From: Cristatella mucedo
Taxonomy: Eukaryota > Bryozoa > Phylactolaemata > Cristatellidae
Assembly (NCBI GenBank): GCA_009760855.2
Contig: WPIO01000041.1
Coordinates: 3,180,001 to 3,244,000 of the forward strand
Reading direction: 5' to 3'
DNA length: 64,000 nucleotides
The notes beneath the pieces were generated by a model that saw only the letters and a list, made by a program, of their open reading frames with translations, did no database searches and had not been told where the DNA came from. Position numbers and translations under genes: made by a program. Of this stretch, positions 1 through 11,926 are shown one piece after another. Each line of letters begins with the position of its first letter. The first letter of the stretch is position 1.

Positions 1-200
1 AATTGAAGTCGAACGAAATCGCTTGCAGACGCTCTCACTTCGTGGCCCTTTGAGAGGTCGTGAGTTCGAGTCTCGCAGCAGCGGGAAATCCTCGTCATCG
101 CAAGCGTTTCGACAGCCGCCGACCGGACGACTGACCAGCCGATGCGCACATGTAAATGAGGCTTTAGAATAAGCGTTGGCCTTTACTTTTAACTTTGCTC
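1..200 (+). mobile_element. tRNA-derived SINE, family SINE-b (old copy)
   Basis: A B-box-like motif GAGTTCGAGTC lies at 62-72. It is followed by a CCTCGTCATCGCAAGC-type segment and the 3' body seen in the other SINE-b copies (TGTAAATGAGGCT, then a T-rich end). The same layout is at 17815, 19715, 28225, 43340, 52505 and 63255. The left end is cut by the window edge. No cloverleaf can be drawn, so this is a pseudo-tRNA head and not a tRNA gene. Confidence 0.6.
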
Positions 201-727
201 CATCAACTCCTCAGTCACGAATAGAGAATCGCCGAGCGCCAGTTCGCGCGGCGGCGGCGGCGTCAACGTTTCAGCACAATGCTGCCGCTCGCTGTACCAG
301 CACAGGACGCTGACCGGACGGCGCGATGGCGACGAGAAGCGGGCGAGCAACGAGATCTTTTACCGGACGATTCCACGTGGCGAGTGAGAACGCGGCGAGG
401 CCGCCGGGCAAAACCATCCGGGCCAGCCCATCGTCGAAGGGCTCGGAGTATGTGCAACCTGACCGGCATGCTCGGCTCGGCTCGGCTGCAACTCGTCAAT
501 TCGATGCGAAAGTGACCACCTGACTGAGCGCTGCTATTGGACTCGGCGCGAACGCCCCGAGTCTCGAGTACTCAAGACTTGCTTATTACGCAAGTAGATT
601 TTGGTGATGGACGAGAAAAGGGTTAATCAGGTCAATATGGCTGCGGTGCTCAAGAACGGTTGGCGGTTGATTATCGTCATCGGCGAGCGATCGTCGGCGC
701 TCGTCATCGGTCATCAGTCGTCGGACC

Positions 728-730
<3 letters not shown>
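201..730. other. GC-rich single-copy-looking segment, no gene assigned
   Basis: From about 240 to 510 the sequence is GC-rich, starting with a short GCG run. Short overlapping open frames exist on both strands, but none has a recognisable domain or convincing splice sites. I cannot tell an exon or CpG island from chance. Confidence 0.3.

Positions 731-763
<33 letters not shown>
731..763 (+). repeat. (TAA)n microsatellite, tail of a LINE-A copy
   Basis: Eleven TAA units. They are the (ATT)n tail, read on the plus strand, of the minus-strand LINE-A fragment that follows. Confidence 0.9.
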
Positions 764-765
<2 letters not shown>

Positions 766-845
766 CACTTGATAAAGCACCCTCAGAGAACTTAATCTCT
801 TTCTAGGCGCTTTTTCATTTGGTGCAAAGGGAAGGTACCAACAAA
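764..845 (-). mobile_element. LINE-A 3' end fragment
   Basis: It carries the conserved 3'-end block: GATAAAGC, then CTCAGAGAACTTAATCTC, then GGCGCTTT, read from the 3' tail inwards. It is a strongly 5'-truncated copy of the element seen in full at 34583-36019. Nothing recognisable follows from 846 to about 1537. Confidence 0.8.
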
Positions 846-1537
846 TTCAAGCAAACGCTCTCTAAAATACAACTGTAAAAGCGAAGCGATTCGAAAACAA
901 CGACCACAGCCCCAACCTATCAGACGACGTGGATCTACCTGATGGAAATCAGGCTATGTGGTTCCAATCACGTAGGCGCCAGAGAAAGTGGCGTCCGTAT
1001 CTTAGTCAAAAGGAATGCTTCGGGGAGTTTCTGTGGAGCTGAAATTGGGGCTCTTGCACAATATTAACCAGCGATGGATGCTAACCAGCGGGTCCCGAGT
1101 GTCTTTTTGTGGCCTTTTGCACGCTTTTCTGTGCATGATGGCGCGAACACCATTAACCCTCGATAATCGATTTGAATACAGCGTGTAAGCTATTAACCCT
1201 TGGTAATGGAATATCTTGCAGCGGCGAGTTGTAAAGAACCTGGGTCAATGGGGCAGCGTACAAAAAACCTATTACTTTTTATTTGAGATGGCATAAATCG
1301 CTTTGCGATGAAGATGTTAGTTTGGATTTTGGACTTACTAGTTCGAGTAAGGCTGCTTACTTCTCGACGAATTTCCACAGAAAACCCTCTGACCTCTGTG
1401 GCTCGTACAGAGGATTGGCTCGACTGATCCTCAACGACCTGCCCTGGGAACTCCACTCAATAGGAGGCGCTGCAACTGCTTATGGAGCACGCTGGTCGTC
1501 GATGGAGCTCTCGATATCATACAATACTCTTGTAACG

Positions 1538-1660
1538 CCACGCTGGTTTGGCCCAGTAGTAAAGATGCTGGCCTTAAAACAAGGTCAAGGTGAATGTATA
1601 TGATGACCGAGGTCGTTGGCTCGCGCCGTGTTGCGTATGTGAAGAGCCTGAATGAAGATT
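1538..1660 (+). mobile_element. SINE-a relic
   Basis: A head like TGGTTTGGCCCAGTAGTAAAG is followed by CCGAGGTCGTTGGCTCG and GTGAAGAGCCTGAATGAAGATT. This matches the SINE-a layout at 24905-25045 with many substitutions. Confidence 0.55.
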
Positions 1661-1770
1661 CAGCTGTAATATCATTAATGAGTTTGATAAAGCACCATCA
1701 GAGAACTTAATCTCTTTCTAGGCCCCTTTACAATTGCTGCAAATAAAGCTCAATAAATAACAAGAATAAC
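1661..1770 (-). mobile_element. LINE-A 3' end fragment
   Basis: The hairpin block is present (GATAAAGCACC, then AGAGAACTTAATCTC), followed by LINE-A 3' UTR sequence as far as ATAACAT. The next base begins a LINE-A copy in the opposite orientation, so two copies abut here. Confidence 0.7.
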
Positions 1771-3066
1771 ATTTCTTCTAGAGCGCCTCTCATCTCGCCT
1801 GGGCATCACTGGCACTGCTCTGCAGGGGTTCACTTCCTATCTCAGTGGGAGACTCCAGAGTTTGACTTGAATGGACAAAGATTATCTGAAGTACCTCTAA
1901 AATATGGAGTACCTCAGGACTCCGTGCTAGGTCTGGTTCTTTTCACGGTTTATACTCTCCCTCTTGCTGATGTGATTGCCAAACACAATCTAGGCTTTCA
2001 CTTCTATGCGGATGACACTCAGTTGTACCTTTGCTTTGATCCCTCCCAGCCTTCGAGCACCTCAAATTCTCTCAACTCACTTGCTGCATGCATTGATGAC
2101 ATCCGCACATGGATGGCAGCAAATTTTCTAAAACTGAATGATGATAAAACTAACTTACTAGTTATGGGCAAACCCAGTGTGATCCAGAGGTTGGAAAGGC
2201 TGACTCTCAAAATTGGCTCTGCCAGCATATCTCCAGTTGAATCAGCTCGAAATCTAGGTGTCATATTCCAAAGCGACCTCTCGTTAGACGACCACATCAG
2301 TTCCACAGTCAAATCCGCCTATTTTCAGCTTCATAACATTGCTAAAATTCGGCTTGTTAAGATAAGGATACCACGTCCAAGTTGGTCCATGCATTCGTGA
2401 GATCCCGTCTCGACTTCTGCAACTCACTGCTCACTGGCCTACCAGCATGTGCGATCACGCGATTGCAGCTGGTGCAAAACTCTGCAGCTAGGCTTGTCTG
2501 TCGTGAGCGTCGCAGTTGCCACATTACTCCACTTCTCGCCGACCTGCACTGGCTACCAGTCAAGCAACGGATTGACTTCAAGGTTTTGTCGCTCACTTTT
2601 AGGTCTCTTCATTCTATGGCTCCAGCCTATCTCTCAGATCTACTACCCCATCAGGCCAAGCATCGTACCAACCGCTTTTCGGAATCCAACAGTCTACAAA
2701 TACCTCGTACAAACCTTAAATCCTTTGGAGACCATGCATTTAGTTCGTATGCTCCCAAAGCCTGGAACTCCCTCCCGACCTGCGTCAGAACATCCCCTGA
2801 CCTGACTACATTTAAAAGGAACTTAAAAACACACCTGTTTAGGACAGCATTTAGTGGGTCCCTGTGATTCGTCCTTGATGTGCTTATGCGTGCTGACACT
2901 GTGCATGCTGCCACTAACCACATTCGCATGCTGACACTGTGCATGTCACCCCTAACCATGTTATTCATTTTGTTTGTTTTTCAAGCATGATTTTACTTAC
3001 CAATCAATTGCATTTCACTTTGCAGCAAATGTAAAGCGCCTAGAAATCAAGTGCATTATTATTATG
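1771..3066 (+). mobile_element. LINE-A (CR1/L2-like), 5'-truncated copy
   Basis: It starts inside the reverse transcriptase region and runs through the 3' UTR to a short ATT tail. It closely matches the 34583-36019 copy. The hairpin is damaged: about 28 bases between GCGCCTAGAAA and TCAAGTGCATT are missing, so the second half of the stem is gone. Confidence 0.9.
1867..2867 (+). pseudogene. LINE-A reverse transcriptase fragment, frameshifted
   Basis: The frame from 1867 includes a PQDSVLG motif and the YADD catalytic box (FYADDTQLYL), then the thumb-like region up to about 2350. There a small deletion relative to the 34.6-kb copy shifts the frame. A second frame (2382-2867) carries the C-terminal part, with LHWLPVKQRIDFKV and the family-typical end FKRNLKTHLF. 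The GS of PQGS has become DS. It is a dead copy of a CR1/L2-type ORF2, which would copy LINE RNA into DNA at the target site. Confidence 0.9.
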
Positions 3067-3836
3067 ATGACACGTTTAGGGGTGATATGTACACGGTCAG
3101 CATGTAAGTTCATGTCAAGTTCACTTAGGGCTCTATACAGATGAATTATTCTTACTATTAATGGCCTTTTAATAACGCAAAGCCGCGATTGCTTTTAAGA
3201 CCACGTTAGGCCCACTTAGTAGCTAAGACTGTTTGCTCTTTTTGGCTTGTGATCCTGCAAAAACACCCCTTCACGTCGATAATTAATTGCTATGGCCTAT
3301 ATCGTAGAACTCATTTCCGCATGCTCTTCGTGCAACGTTCCTGCAGGCTGACTACAATAATGTGACCAGGGCATAACAAGAACTCTGATGAGGATGAAGC
3401 TAAATCTTGACCTCTCATGAGGCGAACCATTATTGGACGGCTGAAGGGACTCACAGCCAGGCCTACTAGCAACAAGATTAATCCAAACCGGCAAGGATCC
3501 TCTGGCCGCCCTGAGTACTTCATTATATAAAGTCGTTTGCATTAATGCTGTCAAATAGGGTCATGAGAGTTGAGGCCATCAAATAGAGTCATTTGAGTTG
3601 AAGCTGTCAAATAGAGCCGCACGAGTTTATGCAGTCAAATACTGGCGGCCACAATGTTCGTGAAGCTTTCTGATAACCCATCTGGTCATATGGTCAGCAG
3701 AGAGATAGAAATTCAGGCTTGTTCATTGATTCATTGAATGCTCCATTTTATTTAAGTATTGGGCAAATGTGTGCAGAAAGTTAATCACCAAAAGCTTACT
3801 CTCGGAACCAATGATGTCTCGGAAGCTAGCTCATAG
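3067..3836. other. Gene-free stretch
   Basis: No coding or transposon homology was recognised apart from the short tandem array at 3545-3642. Confidence 0.5.
3545..3642. repeat. About 28-bp imperfect tandem repeat, 3.4 units
   Basis: Units begin GCTGTCAAATAGGGTCAT, GGCCATCAAATAGAGTCAT and AGCTGTCAAATAGAGCCGC. A final partial unit ends at CAGTCAAATAC. Confidence 0.75.
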
Positions 3837-4180
3837 GATAATAATAATAATAAGAATAATAGGAACCATACATTTGTTATAGCGCCCTCAGAGACCTTGA
3901 TTTCTTTCTAGGCACTTTACATTTGGTACAAAGGAAGCACGATCGAATCGTTAATGGCAGAATGCTCAATGAACAACAAGCATAACATGGTTAGAGATGA
4001 CATGCACAGAGTCAGCATGCAAATATTGTTAATGGCAGCATACAGTGGCAGCACGCATAAGCACACAAAGAACGGATCGCACGGAACCACTAAATGCTGT
4101 GACAAATAGATACGCTTTTAGTTTCTTTTAAATGTAGTTAAGTCAAGGGCGTCATGACGCCAGTCAAAACCAGGGACGTC
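3837..4180 (-). mobile_element. LINE-A 3' UTR fragment
   Basis: An ATA/ATAAG tail is followed by the hairpin block (TAGCGCCCTCAGAGACC) and the LINE-A 3' UTR with its GACATGCACAG and GTCAGCATGC motifs. The copy is diverged. From 4181 to 4610 I see nothing recognisable. Confidence 0.8.
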
Positions 4181-4610
4181 TCGATATTTTAATGTACCCT
4201 ATTCGCAATAGCAAGCTCCTCAAGTAGATTTAGTTTTCCACCTCGTCATCGCCTTTGGCATCAGCTCAATTTCAATCAGAGGCACGTTGCACTGCAACAG
4301 ACAGTACTTGTCATGCACCTTTCAACAAATTTACTCGACACCAGGGTCGCTTGCACTGAGCTAATGCTACAGAACTGGAGAAAACCAATCTAAACATAAT
4401 CACCAAGACCTGAGGGCAGAATTTTGCGTAAAGTGTTTTGTTAGTTAGCGTTGGTCTCTCTCCATGACTAACTGTAAATAAAGTCTCTAACAAAGCCTCG
4501 TTCTTTCCGAAGATTTCCAGACTGAAATTTTCGCTGGAAGTGGGTCTATGCAGCTGACATGCTTTCGTATGCTCATCAATGCTTGGAAATATCACTTGGC
4601 TTCGTTGTTA

Positions 4611-4790
4611 TAATAATAATAATAATAATACATTTGTTATAGCGCCCTCAAAGAACTCAATCTCTTTATAGGCACTTTATACTTGCTACAAAGGAAGCAT
4701 GGTCGAATGATTAGTGGTAGCATGCTCAATGACAATAAGCGTAACATGGTTAGAGGTGACATGCGTAGTTCATGGTTATTGGTTCATAAT
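4611..4790 (-). mobile_element. LINE-A 3' UTR fragment
   Basis: A TAA tail, the hairpin block and about 100 bases of 3' UTR, very similar to the 3837 copy, including the unusual ATACATTTGTTATAGCGCC junction. The two may belong to one subfamily. Confidence 0.8.
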
Positions 4791-5009
4791 TGTCTTTCCA
4801 GTCTTTTTCATACGAATGAGAGTAATGCTGACGCATTAACGCACATTTTAATGAGCGCACACGCATGAGTAGTGCTTGAACTCACTTTCATAACCCTGGA
4901 TGCAGCTTGTATTGCCAAAATTTGCACTTTTATGGAATATTAGCGTCACTCACAAACGAACTCTCCAATTCATCCCGGCAGCATATATATTGTAGCGTCT
5001 GCACGGAAT

Positions 5010-5130
5010 CCAGGTGTTCCGTTCCAAAACAACCTCTCATTAGAAGACCACATTACGTCCACAGTTAAGACTGCTTATGTTCTTCTGCATAAAATTGAAA
5101 CCATTCTGGCGTAATTAGATTAGGACACAA
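5010..5130 (+). pseudogene. LINE RT relic
   Basis: The bases correspond to the RT segment before the C-terminal domain: GTTCCAAAACAACCTCTC, then GAAGACCAC, then TCCACAGTTAAGACTGC. The frame is broken. Confidence 0.6.
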
Positions 5131-6234
5131 TGAAGTCCTGTAAATGCGCCATGGAAGAGAATATGTAGACGCAGCCACAGTTATTATGCAGCCGAAATAG
5201 ATACTTTACGAAAGGTTTGTCTTATTAAAGCACGCGTTGATGTACAAAGTATATTTAAATTAATAAATAATAATTAAATATAATAATATAAATATAATAT
5301 AATAAAATATAATAATTAATAAATAGCAAGAACCATACGATAAATCGGCGGTTGGCTGTGATAGTCAAGCAGTAGAAAAGTCTGCTTTACATCGGCATGG
5401 AACAACCGCAGCGCGTTCAAATCTGAAAATAAGGGCTGCAATTCTTGGTGATTAAAATCTGGACAATAAAGCAAGTAATACATTTTTGCTGAGTGGTCTT
5501 TTGACTTTATGTGTTGGACCTTGCAGCCTGTTTGATTTTATTGGCAATGCCATTTCCCAGTATTCGCTAGCGACACTAGCGCCAGAAACAGTCTTAGTTA
5601 TACAAAGCCTATCGCTTGCTGTTGAGCGGTCTTGCCTTGGAACTATCCGTAGCATACCATTCGTGAATGGAACTAGAAATTTAAATGCAATAAATAAAAG
5701 TAAAATCGGAGCTCAGTTCAATCAAGTTCTGGTTTGAGGAGCCGCTGATCGTAAATGAGAATAGTTGCTCAAAGTTGTGATGCGACACTACTATAATTTA
5801 GGGTGTAAAGAAAATTACGAATAAAAAAAGCAATATTAAATAATTTTTTGCACACGAAGTTAGCTAAAATAACTTAATTAGACTGCCCTAGCCATCAATA
5901 GCTGCCATTTTGCGTCCAAAAAGTCAGGAAAAAAAACGAACGCACGCTGTCTCTACCGAGGCGCCTCGTCCCGCCTTTATACGGTACAGACATTTAGCCT
6001 TCTTGGCATTATTCGCAAAACGAGTTGGTCGCCGATTCTCCTGCAGCGATTTTATGTTTTCTGGATACAGATTTGGTTCTATAAGGGGCAAAACCCAAAT
6101 TATTATAATTAGATAGATAAGCTTAAACAAGATCTCAAAAACGTCATATTCTGCGACTTTGAACTACATCAGATGCACACCAGGTTAAAAGCAAAATTTT
6201 TCGAAGCACTCGCAAGTCTAGCTCCGAAGGCTTA
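5131..6234. other. Gene-free stretch with an AT-rich block
   Basis: An AT-rich stretch lies at 5240-5325. Short open frames at 5452-5737 and 5910-6130 have no recognisable motif. I see no supported gene. Confidence 0.4.
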
Positions 6235-6400
6235 GCATTGCCTTTAGCCAACCTTAAATCCTTGGGACCAGACCTCCAGTTCCTACGCGCCCAAAACATA
6301 ACTCTCTATCGACTGAAATCACGAAATTGTCTCCGGACCTCTACGACTGAAAAGTGAACCCAAAAATCCACCTGTTAGCTGACGCTCTAACACCACGCAC
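6235..6400 (+). pseudogene. LINE RT C-terminal relic
   Basis: Decayed match to the LINE C-terminus: AACCTTAAATCCTTGGGACC, then CCTACGCGCCCAAAACA, then a CCACCTGTTAGC end. The frame is broken. Confidence 0.55.
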
Positions 6401-6572
6401 GCGCCGGTACACGAACGAAGAAGCGCAGACAAGGAAGGACAACTTCAACACTGGTGTATTCCGTAATATATGAAACCCACTGTTGCTGCCATTCAGCTGC
6501 CGCAGCAGCTGGCGCCATCCATGCGGCCTCTGCTGCAGCGACTCAGTAAAACTATTGCAGCCAGTTAAAAGC

Positions 6573-6655
6573 TTGTGCAATAGATGCGCAACATCCCAAC
6601 CATCGGGATCCATCCATCCATCAATAGATGTGCAACATCCCAACCATCGGAGAGT
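6573..6655. repeat. Two-unit tandem duplication
   Basis: AATAGATGYGCAACATCCC followed by AACCATCGG occurs twice, at about 6579 and 6623, separated by a CCATCCATCCATC run. From 6656 to about 7129 I see nothing recognisable. Confidence 0.7.
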
Positions 6656-7129
6656 GAATAGAGGCAAATATCAAGACCTTCCGTATGCCAAGAAAATTCG
6701 CCAATCGGCGGTTCCTTCACCAAATCACTACCCTAAATGATAGCTCTCTACAATGCCAACTATGTTTATAATCTCTCTTGTAGTTAGTTGCAAAATGTCG
6801 AGGTAGATACTCCGTTTTCTTAGGGCGCTAAAAAACACGTAATTACTATTAATATAAAAAATTTGAAAATAATAGCAATAAAGAAAGAAGTGTATCCATC
6901 AACCATCTTAGAAATAAATTTCTGCTCGACACTTATTACGTATGCTTACGCGTAGCGATTCAATTACTTGGCTATCGCATGCATTATTTCAGCACACAAA
7001 TTCACGCGGATGAAGCAAATCCTGTGAAGAACAGGTGGCTTTTTTTTAGATTCTTCTTGAATTGACGTCAATCAATAGGGTCACATATGCTTGTGGCACC
7101 TGAACGAACGTCCTCTGCCGCAAAGACAA

Positions 7130-7480
7130 CGCTAAGCGTAACGTTACTAGTTCTCACAGATACAAGATAAGTACCGGCGGAACTGGCAGCCGGAGAACAC
7201 GAGGCGACGCGAGTATGCTGGAGAGGCGAGGAGGTCAAGGACAGGTAGGCAGGTGCAACCGAGTGAAGTGACCTTGAGTAGGCAAGCCGAGAGAACCTTG
7301 AAGTCGATTCGATTCCTGATTGGGAGCCAATGAAGCTCAGACCGTGGTGATTTGATGTGGCAGCAGATGCGACAGATACTGACGTTTGACTAGACGAGAT
7401 GCTAAGTTGTGTACCAATTACAGACGATTAAGGGCACAGGATGGGAGTTTCGAGTGCGATAATTCCGGTAATCTAGGTGC
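7130..7480 (-). mobile_element. LINE-C relic (RT C-terminal region)
   Basis: On the plus strand it reads CCTTGAAGTCGATTCGATTC, then GGGAGCCAATGAAGCTCAG. This is the reverse complement of the LINE segment encoding the LxWLPIxxRIDFKV-like motif. It is more diverged than LINE-A and shares wording with 17.2, 26.5 and 58.2 kb. From 7481 to about 7930 nothing is recognised. Confidence 0.6.
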
Positions 7481-7930
7481 GATGCCATGCAAAGTTTGAG
7501 CTAGCTTGGCTGCCGCACTGCTGTCTAAGCAGGGCCCGAGATTTTCCACGCTCCGCCGCTGAAAGTAGGGCCGACGTGACAGTCACGTGTCAGTGTGCTC
7601 ATCCAACGGCAAGTAGAGAGCTGTGGAACAGCACACCCGGATGTCCAAGGGCACACATCGCTGGAGTGATGCCAGGTAAACCGATCTTGAAGACGAGCTC
7701 TTCACACTTTGTTGTTCTTTGTTCGCCCGTAGCTATTTCGATTTGCTGTATTTTCGTCAGGCTTCAGGAAGTTAGTGGTCATCCGAGCGTGTAGGTCGTC
7801 TGATGAGCGAATATTTCCTATAGGTAAGAGAGAGCAAAGGAGTTAAGGGATCTAACAGTAAGTGGTAGAAAAGTTGAAGTCGATAAACGTATTGCTGGGA
7901 AGCAAGTGCAGGCCGGTGACGATTGGTTTA

Positions 7931-8811
7931 ATTAATATCGAGTTTCGGCAGTTGCCTCTGGCAGCAGCCTGAAGCTGTGGATTTGCATTGCCTTTGCGAA
8001 CGATCCGATCTCGATTTCAACAAACCCTGATTGCTGGTCTGCCGACGTGTGCAATCAGGTGCTCACAGTTGGTGCAAAACTCGACAGCCAGTTTTATCTG
8101 TCGTGAGTCGCAGTTGACGCGTCACACCACTTCTCGCCGACCAGCACTGGCTCTCAATCAAGCAGCTCATCGACTTCAAGGTTCTGTCACTCACTTTTAG
8201 GTCCCTCCATTCTTTGATTCCAGCCTACCTATCAAATCTACTCCCCGCCAGGCTAAGCATAGTACTAACCACTTTTCTGAATCGAATTGCTTATGTGCAC
8301 CTCATACGAACCTCAAATCCATCGGAGACCATGCCTTTAGTTCGTATGCTCCCAAAGCCTGGAACTCATTTCCGACTAAAGCAACGACATCTTCTTACTT
8401 TAAAGAAGCTAAAATGCATTTATTGATAGCAGCCTTTATTGGGGCCATGTGCTTATGCATACTAACACTGTGCATTCTGCCACTAACTATTTTTCCATGC
8501 GAAAAATGTGCATCGTGCCACATCCAACCACGTTATACTTGTTGACATTGAGCTTGCTACGACCAACTATGCGGTCATACTTCTTTTACAGAAATAAGAA
8601 CATATTGTTCATTTGCATAGCGCCTTAAGATAACTTTATAACTTAATTTCTATGTAGTCGCTTCACATTTGCCACAAGGCTTGAGCTCCCCCAGCTCGCC
8701 AGAACCTTGGTCTGGGCGAGTACCTTAACCACTGGGCCAAACCAGCTCAGTGCCTAGAAAGAGATTAAATTGTCAGAGCGTGTTATGCAAATGTATTATT
8801 ATCGTTATTAT
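7931..8811 (+). mobile_element. LINE (A-related), 5'-truncated, split by a SINE
   Basis: RT C-terminal sequence (CTGCCGACGTGTGCAATCAG, then CACTGGCTCTCAATCAAGCA) runs into the 3' UTR at about 8440-8610. A SINE-a then interrupts. The element's own hairpin and tail resume at about 8751 (TGCCTAGAAAGAGATTAAAT) and end in a degenerate ATT tail near 8810. Coding frames are broken by several indels. Confidence 0.75.
8612..8750 (-). mobile_element. SINE-a, nested in a LINE 3' end
   Basis: The plus strand reads tail first: TTTGCATAGCGCC, a hairpin remnant, CTTGAGCTC, CTTGGTCTGGGCGAG and TACCTTAACCACTGGGCC. The last block is the reverse complement of the tRNA-like A-box region. The host LINE hairpin continues directly after it. 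Confidence 0.7.
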
Positions 8812-9141
8812 AAGCTCTCTACTCAGCCCATGTGAAGAGTGCCCTAGTTGGCTTTGTAATCATGCGATGTGGTTCAAACGCCAAGGAAGGTTCGCTGTCA
8901 AAGTATCCTTGCCCGGGCTAAAATCGACGGCTGTTGTAGGCGCGCTGGGGTAGTGCATGCACGAATAATAACAATGCACTTGATAGAGCGCCCTCAGAGA
9001 ACTCAATCTCTTTCTAGGCGCTTTATTTGCTGCAAGGGAAGCGCGATTGAATGGTGAGTAATATCATGCTTGATAAACATGAATAACATGGTTAGTGGCA
9101 GCATGCACAGTGTCAGCACGCAGAAGCACATGAAGGACGAA

Positions 9142-10700
9142 TCACAGGGACCCACTAAATGCTGTCCTAAATAGGTGTGTTTTAAAGTTCTTTTTAAATG
9201 TGGTCAAGTCAGGGGATGCTCTGACGCATGTCGGTAGGGAGTTCCTGGATTTGGGAGCATACGAACTAAATGCACGGTCTCTAAAGGATTTGAGGTTTGT
9301 ACGAGGTATTGGTAAACTATTGGATTCCGAAAAGCGGTTGGTACGACGCTTGGCCTGGTGGGGTAGTAGATCTGAGAGATAGGCTGGAGCCAAAGAATGA
9401 GGTGACCTAAAAGTGAGTGACTAAACCTTGAAGTCGATCCTTTGTTTGACTGGTAGCCAGTGTAGGTCGGCGGCGAGGAGTGGTGTGATGTGGCAACTGC
9501 GACGCTCACGACAGACAAGCCTAGCTGCAGAGTTTTGCGCCAGCTGTAATCGCCTGATTGCACATGCTAGTAGGCCAGGGAGCGGTGAGTTACAGAAATC
9601 AAGACGGGATGTCACAAATGCATGGACCAACTTAGATGTGGTATCCTTATCTAAACAAGCCCGAATTTTATCAATGTTATGTAGCTGAAAGTATGCAGAC
9701 CTGACCGTGGAGCTGATGTGGTCGTCTATCGAGAGGTCACTTTGGAACATGACACCTAAATTTCGAGCTGATTCAACAGGAGATGTGCTGGCAGAGCCAA
9801 TTTTGAGCGTCAGCCGTTCCAATTTGTGAATCACACTGGGATTGCCCATAACTAGTAAGTTAGTTTTATCATCGTTTAGGTTTAGAAAATTTGCTGCCAT
9901 CCATGTGCGGATGTCCTCAATACATGCAGCAAGTAAGTTGAGAGAATTTGAGGTGCTCGAAGGTTGGGAGGGATCAAAGCAAAGGTACAACTGAGTGTCA
10001 TCCGCATAGAAGTGAAAGCCTAAATTGTGTTTGGCAATCACATCAGCAAGAGTGAGAGTACAAACCGTGAGAAGAACCGGACCTAGCACGGAGTGCTGAG
10101 TTACCCCATATTTCAGAGGTACCTCGGATGATCTTCGTCCATTCACATCAGTACTCCAGAGTCTCCCACTGAGATAGGACCTGAACCATTGCAGAGCAGT
10201 GCCAGTGATGCCCAGGCGAGATGAGAGGTGCTCTAGAAGAACTTTGTGATCGATAGTATCAAAAGCTGCCGAAAAAAATCGAGCAAAACAAGTAGATATA
10301 CCCTACCTATGTCTGCATTCCTAAGTAGGTCGTTGTACACCCTAAGCAATGCTGATACTCTGTGGAGTGATAATACTCTGTGGAGTGATTAGCTCTAAAG
10401 CCAGACTGGAGCTTACTAGCAGGGTTTGAAGTTCCAAGATATGCGTTCAACTGGTTCGCCACGACCCGTTCCAGTGTCTTTGATAGGAATGGTAGAAGGG
10501 AGACTGGGCGATAGTTGCTCAAGTTGTCTTGGTCTAGTATCGCTTTCTTGAGAAGTGGCCGGACTACGGCTTTTTTGAAAGGTGCTGGGACATGATCTGA
10601 GGCTAATAGCATATTAATGCTGTTAGTTATGCATGGCAGCAGCAGATCAATGCAACGTCGGGGCAGGACAGTGGGAATAGGGTCCAGAGAACTTGTTGTC
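9142..10700 (-). pseudogene. LINE-A reverse transcriptase, broken by frameshifts
   Basis: Read 10700 to 9142. The segment at 10612-10307 has the motif YRPVSLLPFLSKTLERVVA. The largest frame (10146-9421) has GVTQHSVLG in place of the usual GVPQGSVLG, and an intact FYADDTQLYL catalytic box. A frame shift near 9440 leads to the C-terminal frame (9393-9142), ending FKKNFKTHLFRTAF. The enzyme would prime reverse transcription at the nicked target. Confidence 0.9.
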
Positions 10701-10705
10701 TTCTT

Positions 10706-11332
10706 TCATTGCGATATGAGCTTCAGGACAAGATAGCTAGTGACCTGCTTAAATGAAGACAGCGAGGTGCAACCAGGAATTGGGGAACAACATTCTAAGA
10801 GAGATATTGTCATCGCAGGGATGGACTCCCTGATCTTGTCTATCTTCTGCACAAAGAATCGAGACAAGCAACCGGCTAGATCATCATAAGGATTATCAGG
10901 TAAAAAGCTAATCTGGGAGCGGTTGAGGAGATGGTTTATCGTCGACATCAGCATTTTTGGATTGTGCATCTGTGATTCCACAGTGTTTTTATAGAAGCTA
11001 GATTTGGCCTTTGCTAGGATCGATTTGTACGACAGTCGGTCCTGATCTTTTGTACGCTTTTTCAAGCTTGTCTGTGGTAAACCATAGGCCGTCTGGGCGA
11101 GGCGCACAGTGCGCTTTGTCAGAGGTGCAAACTCGTCGAGCGTGTCAGCTAGTGTCGTGTTGTAGTGTACATCAACCAATGATGACAGATCGGAGGGAGG
11201 ATTGAGCAGCAGAGGCAATGCATATATTCTCGCACGGACAGCATCGATGTCAAGGGTCTTGAGGTTTCGCGATTTACCGGTTATTTTAGAGGAGGAGGTG
11301 GGCACACACTGTAGATTGAATGAGATCTGCAT
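10706..11332 (-). pseudogene. LINE-A ORF2 linker region between endonuclease and RT
   Basis: A 208-codon open stretch includes a basic segment (QTSLKKRTKDQDRLSYKS) and the KAKSSFYKNTVE motif. CR1/L2-type ORF2 proteins have comparable text between their endonuclease and RT domains. It is continuous with the flanking LINE pieces in orientation and order. Confidence 0.8.
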
Positions 11333-11542
11333 CTGGTCAGATAAGAAGGACTTAGTAATAATTGGTTATGACAAAGTGCAGTTGTATGATATTCTCTGGT
11401 CGAGTGTGTGACCCTTGATGTGAGTAGGGCCGTGCGCATGAGCCACAAGAGATAATGAGTCAGTCAATGCATGAAATTCGGTGCTGAAAACGTCAGATAA
11501 GTTATCAAAGTGAACGTTGAAATCACCCATAGTGAGGAAGGA

Positions 11543-11926
11543 TCAATTTCTTGAACACAGAATCGAAATGAGATTGGAGAAATTTGAGAGAAAAGAAGAT
11601 TTGGTACCTGCTGGGCGATAGACTACTGCCACTATCGGTAGCTTGTTTTCGGGTGAGACCAGGACAATTGATTCAAAAGACTGCTTCGAGGGTACTGCAA
11701 ATGGCTTGAAGTTGAATTTCGAGCGCACGATAATAGAAACTCCACCTCCAGTTTTGGATGATCTAGGGGTGTGAAAGAATGAGAAACCAGATGGAGCAGC
11801 GTCTTTAATTGTCGGGCAGTTTATCGATTTCAGCCAAGTTTCAGTTAGGGCGAGCAGGTCGATACCATTTTCAGAAATAAGGTCGCCTATTACCAGAGGT
11901 TTATTGCACATTGAGCGAGGATTCAA
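11543..11926 (-). pseudogene. LINE-A AP-like endonuclease, N-terminal half
   Basis: The frame has the family-typical N-PRSMCNK start (asparagine metal-site motif), then DLLALTETWL (containing the catalytic Glu of the TETW box), then GGGVSIIVRS and VVYRP. Upstream, at about 11948, a TGA breaks the link to the N-terminal frame (11950-12121), which ends NLSNLVVIRPVITPSA. The C-terminal endonuclease motifs (SDH region) are degraded. In living elements this domain nicks the genomic target. Confidence 0.85.

Noticed and set aside
263..523. Three overlapping GC-rich open frames near the left end
   Set aside because: Both strands are open because of base composition; no domain, splice or codon signal favours any.
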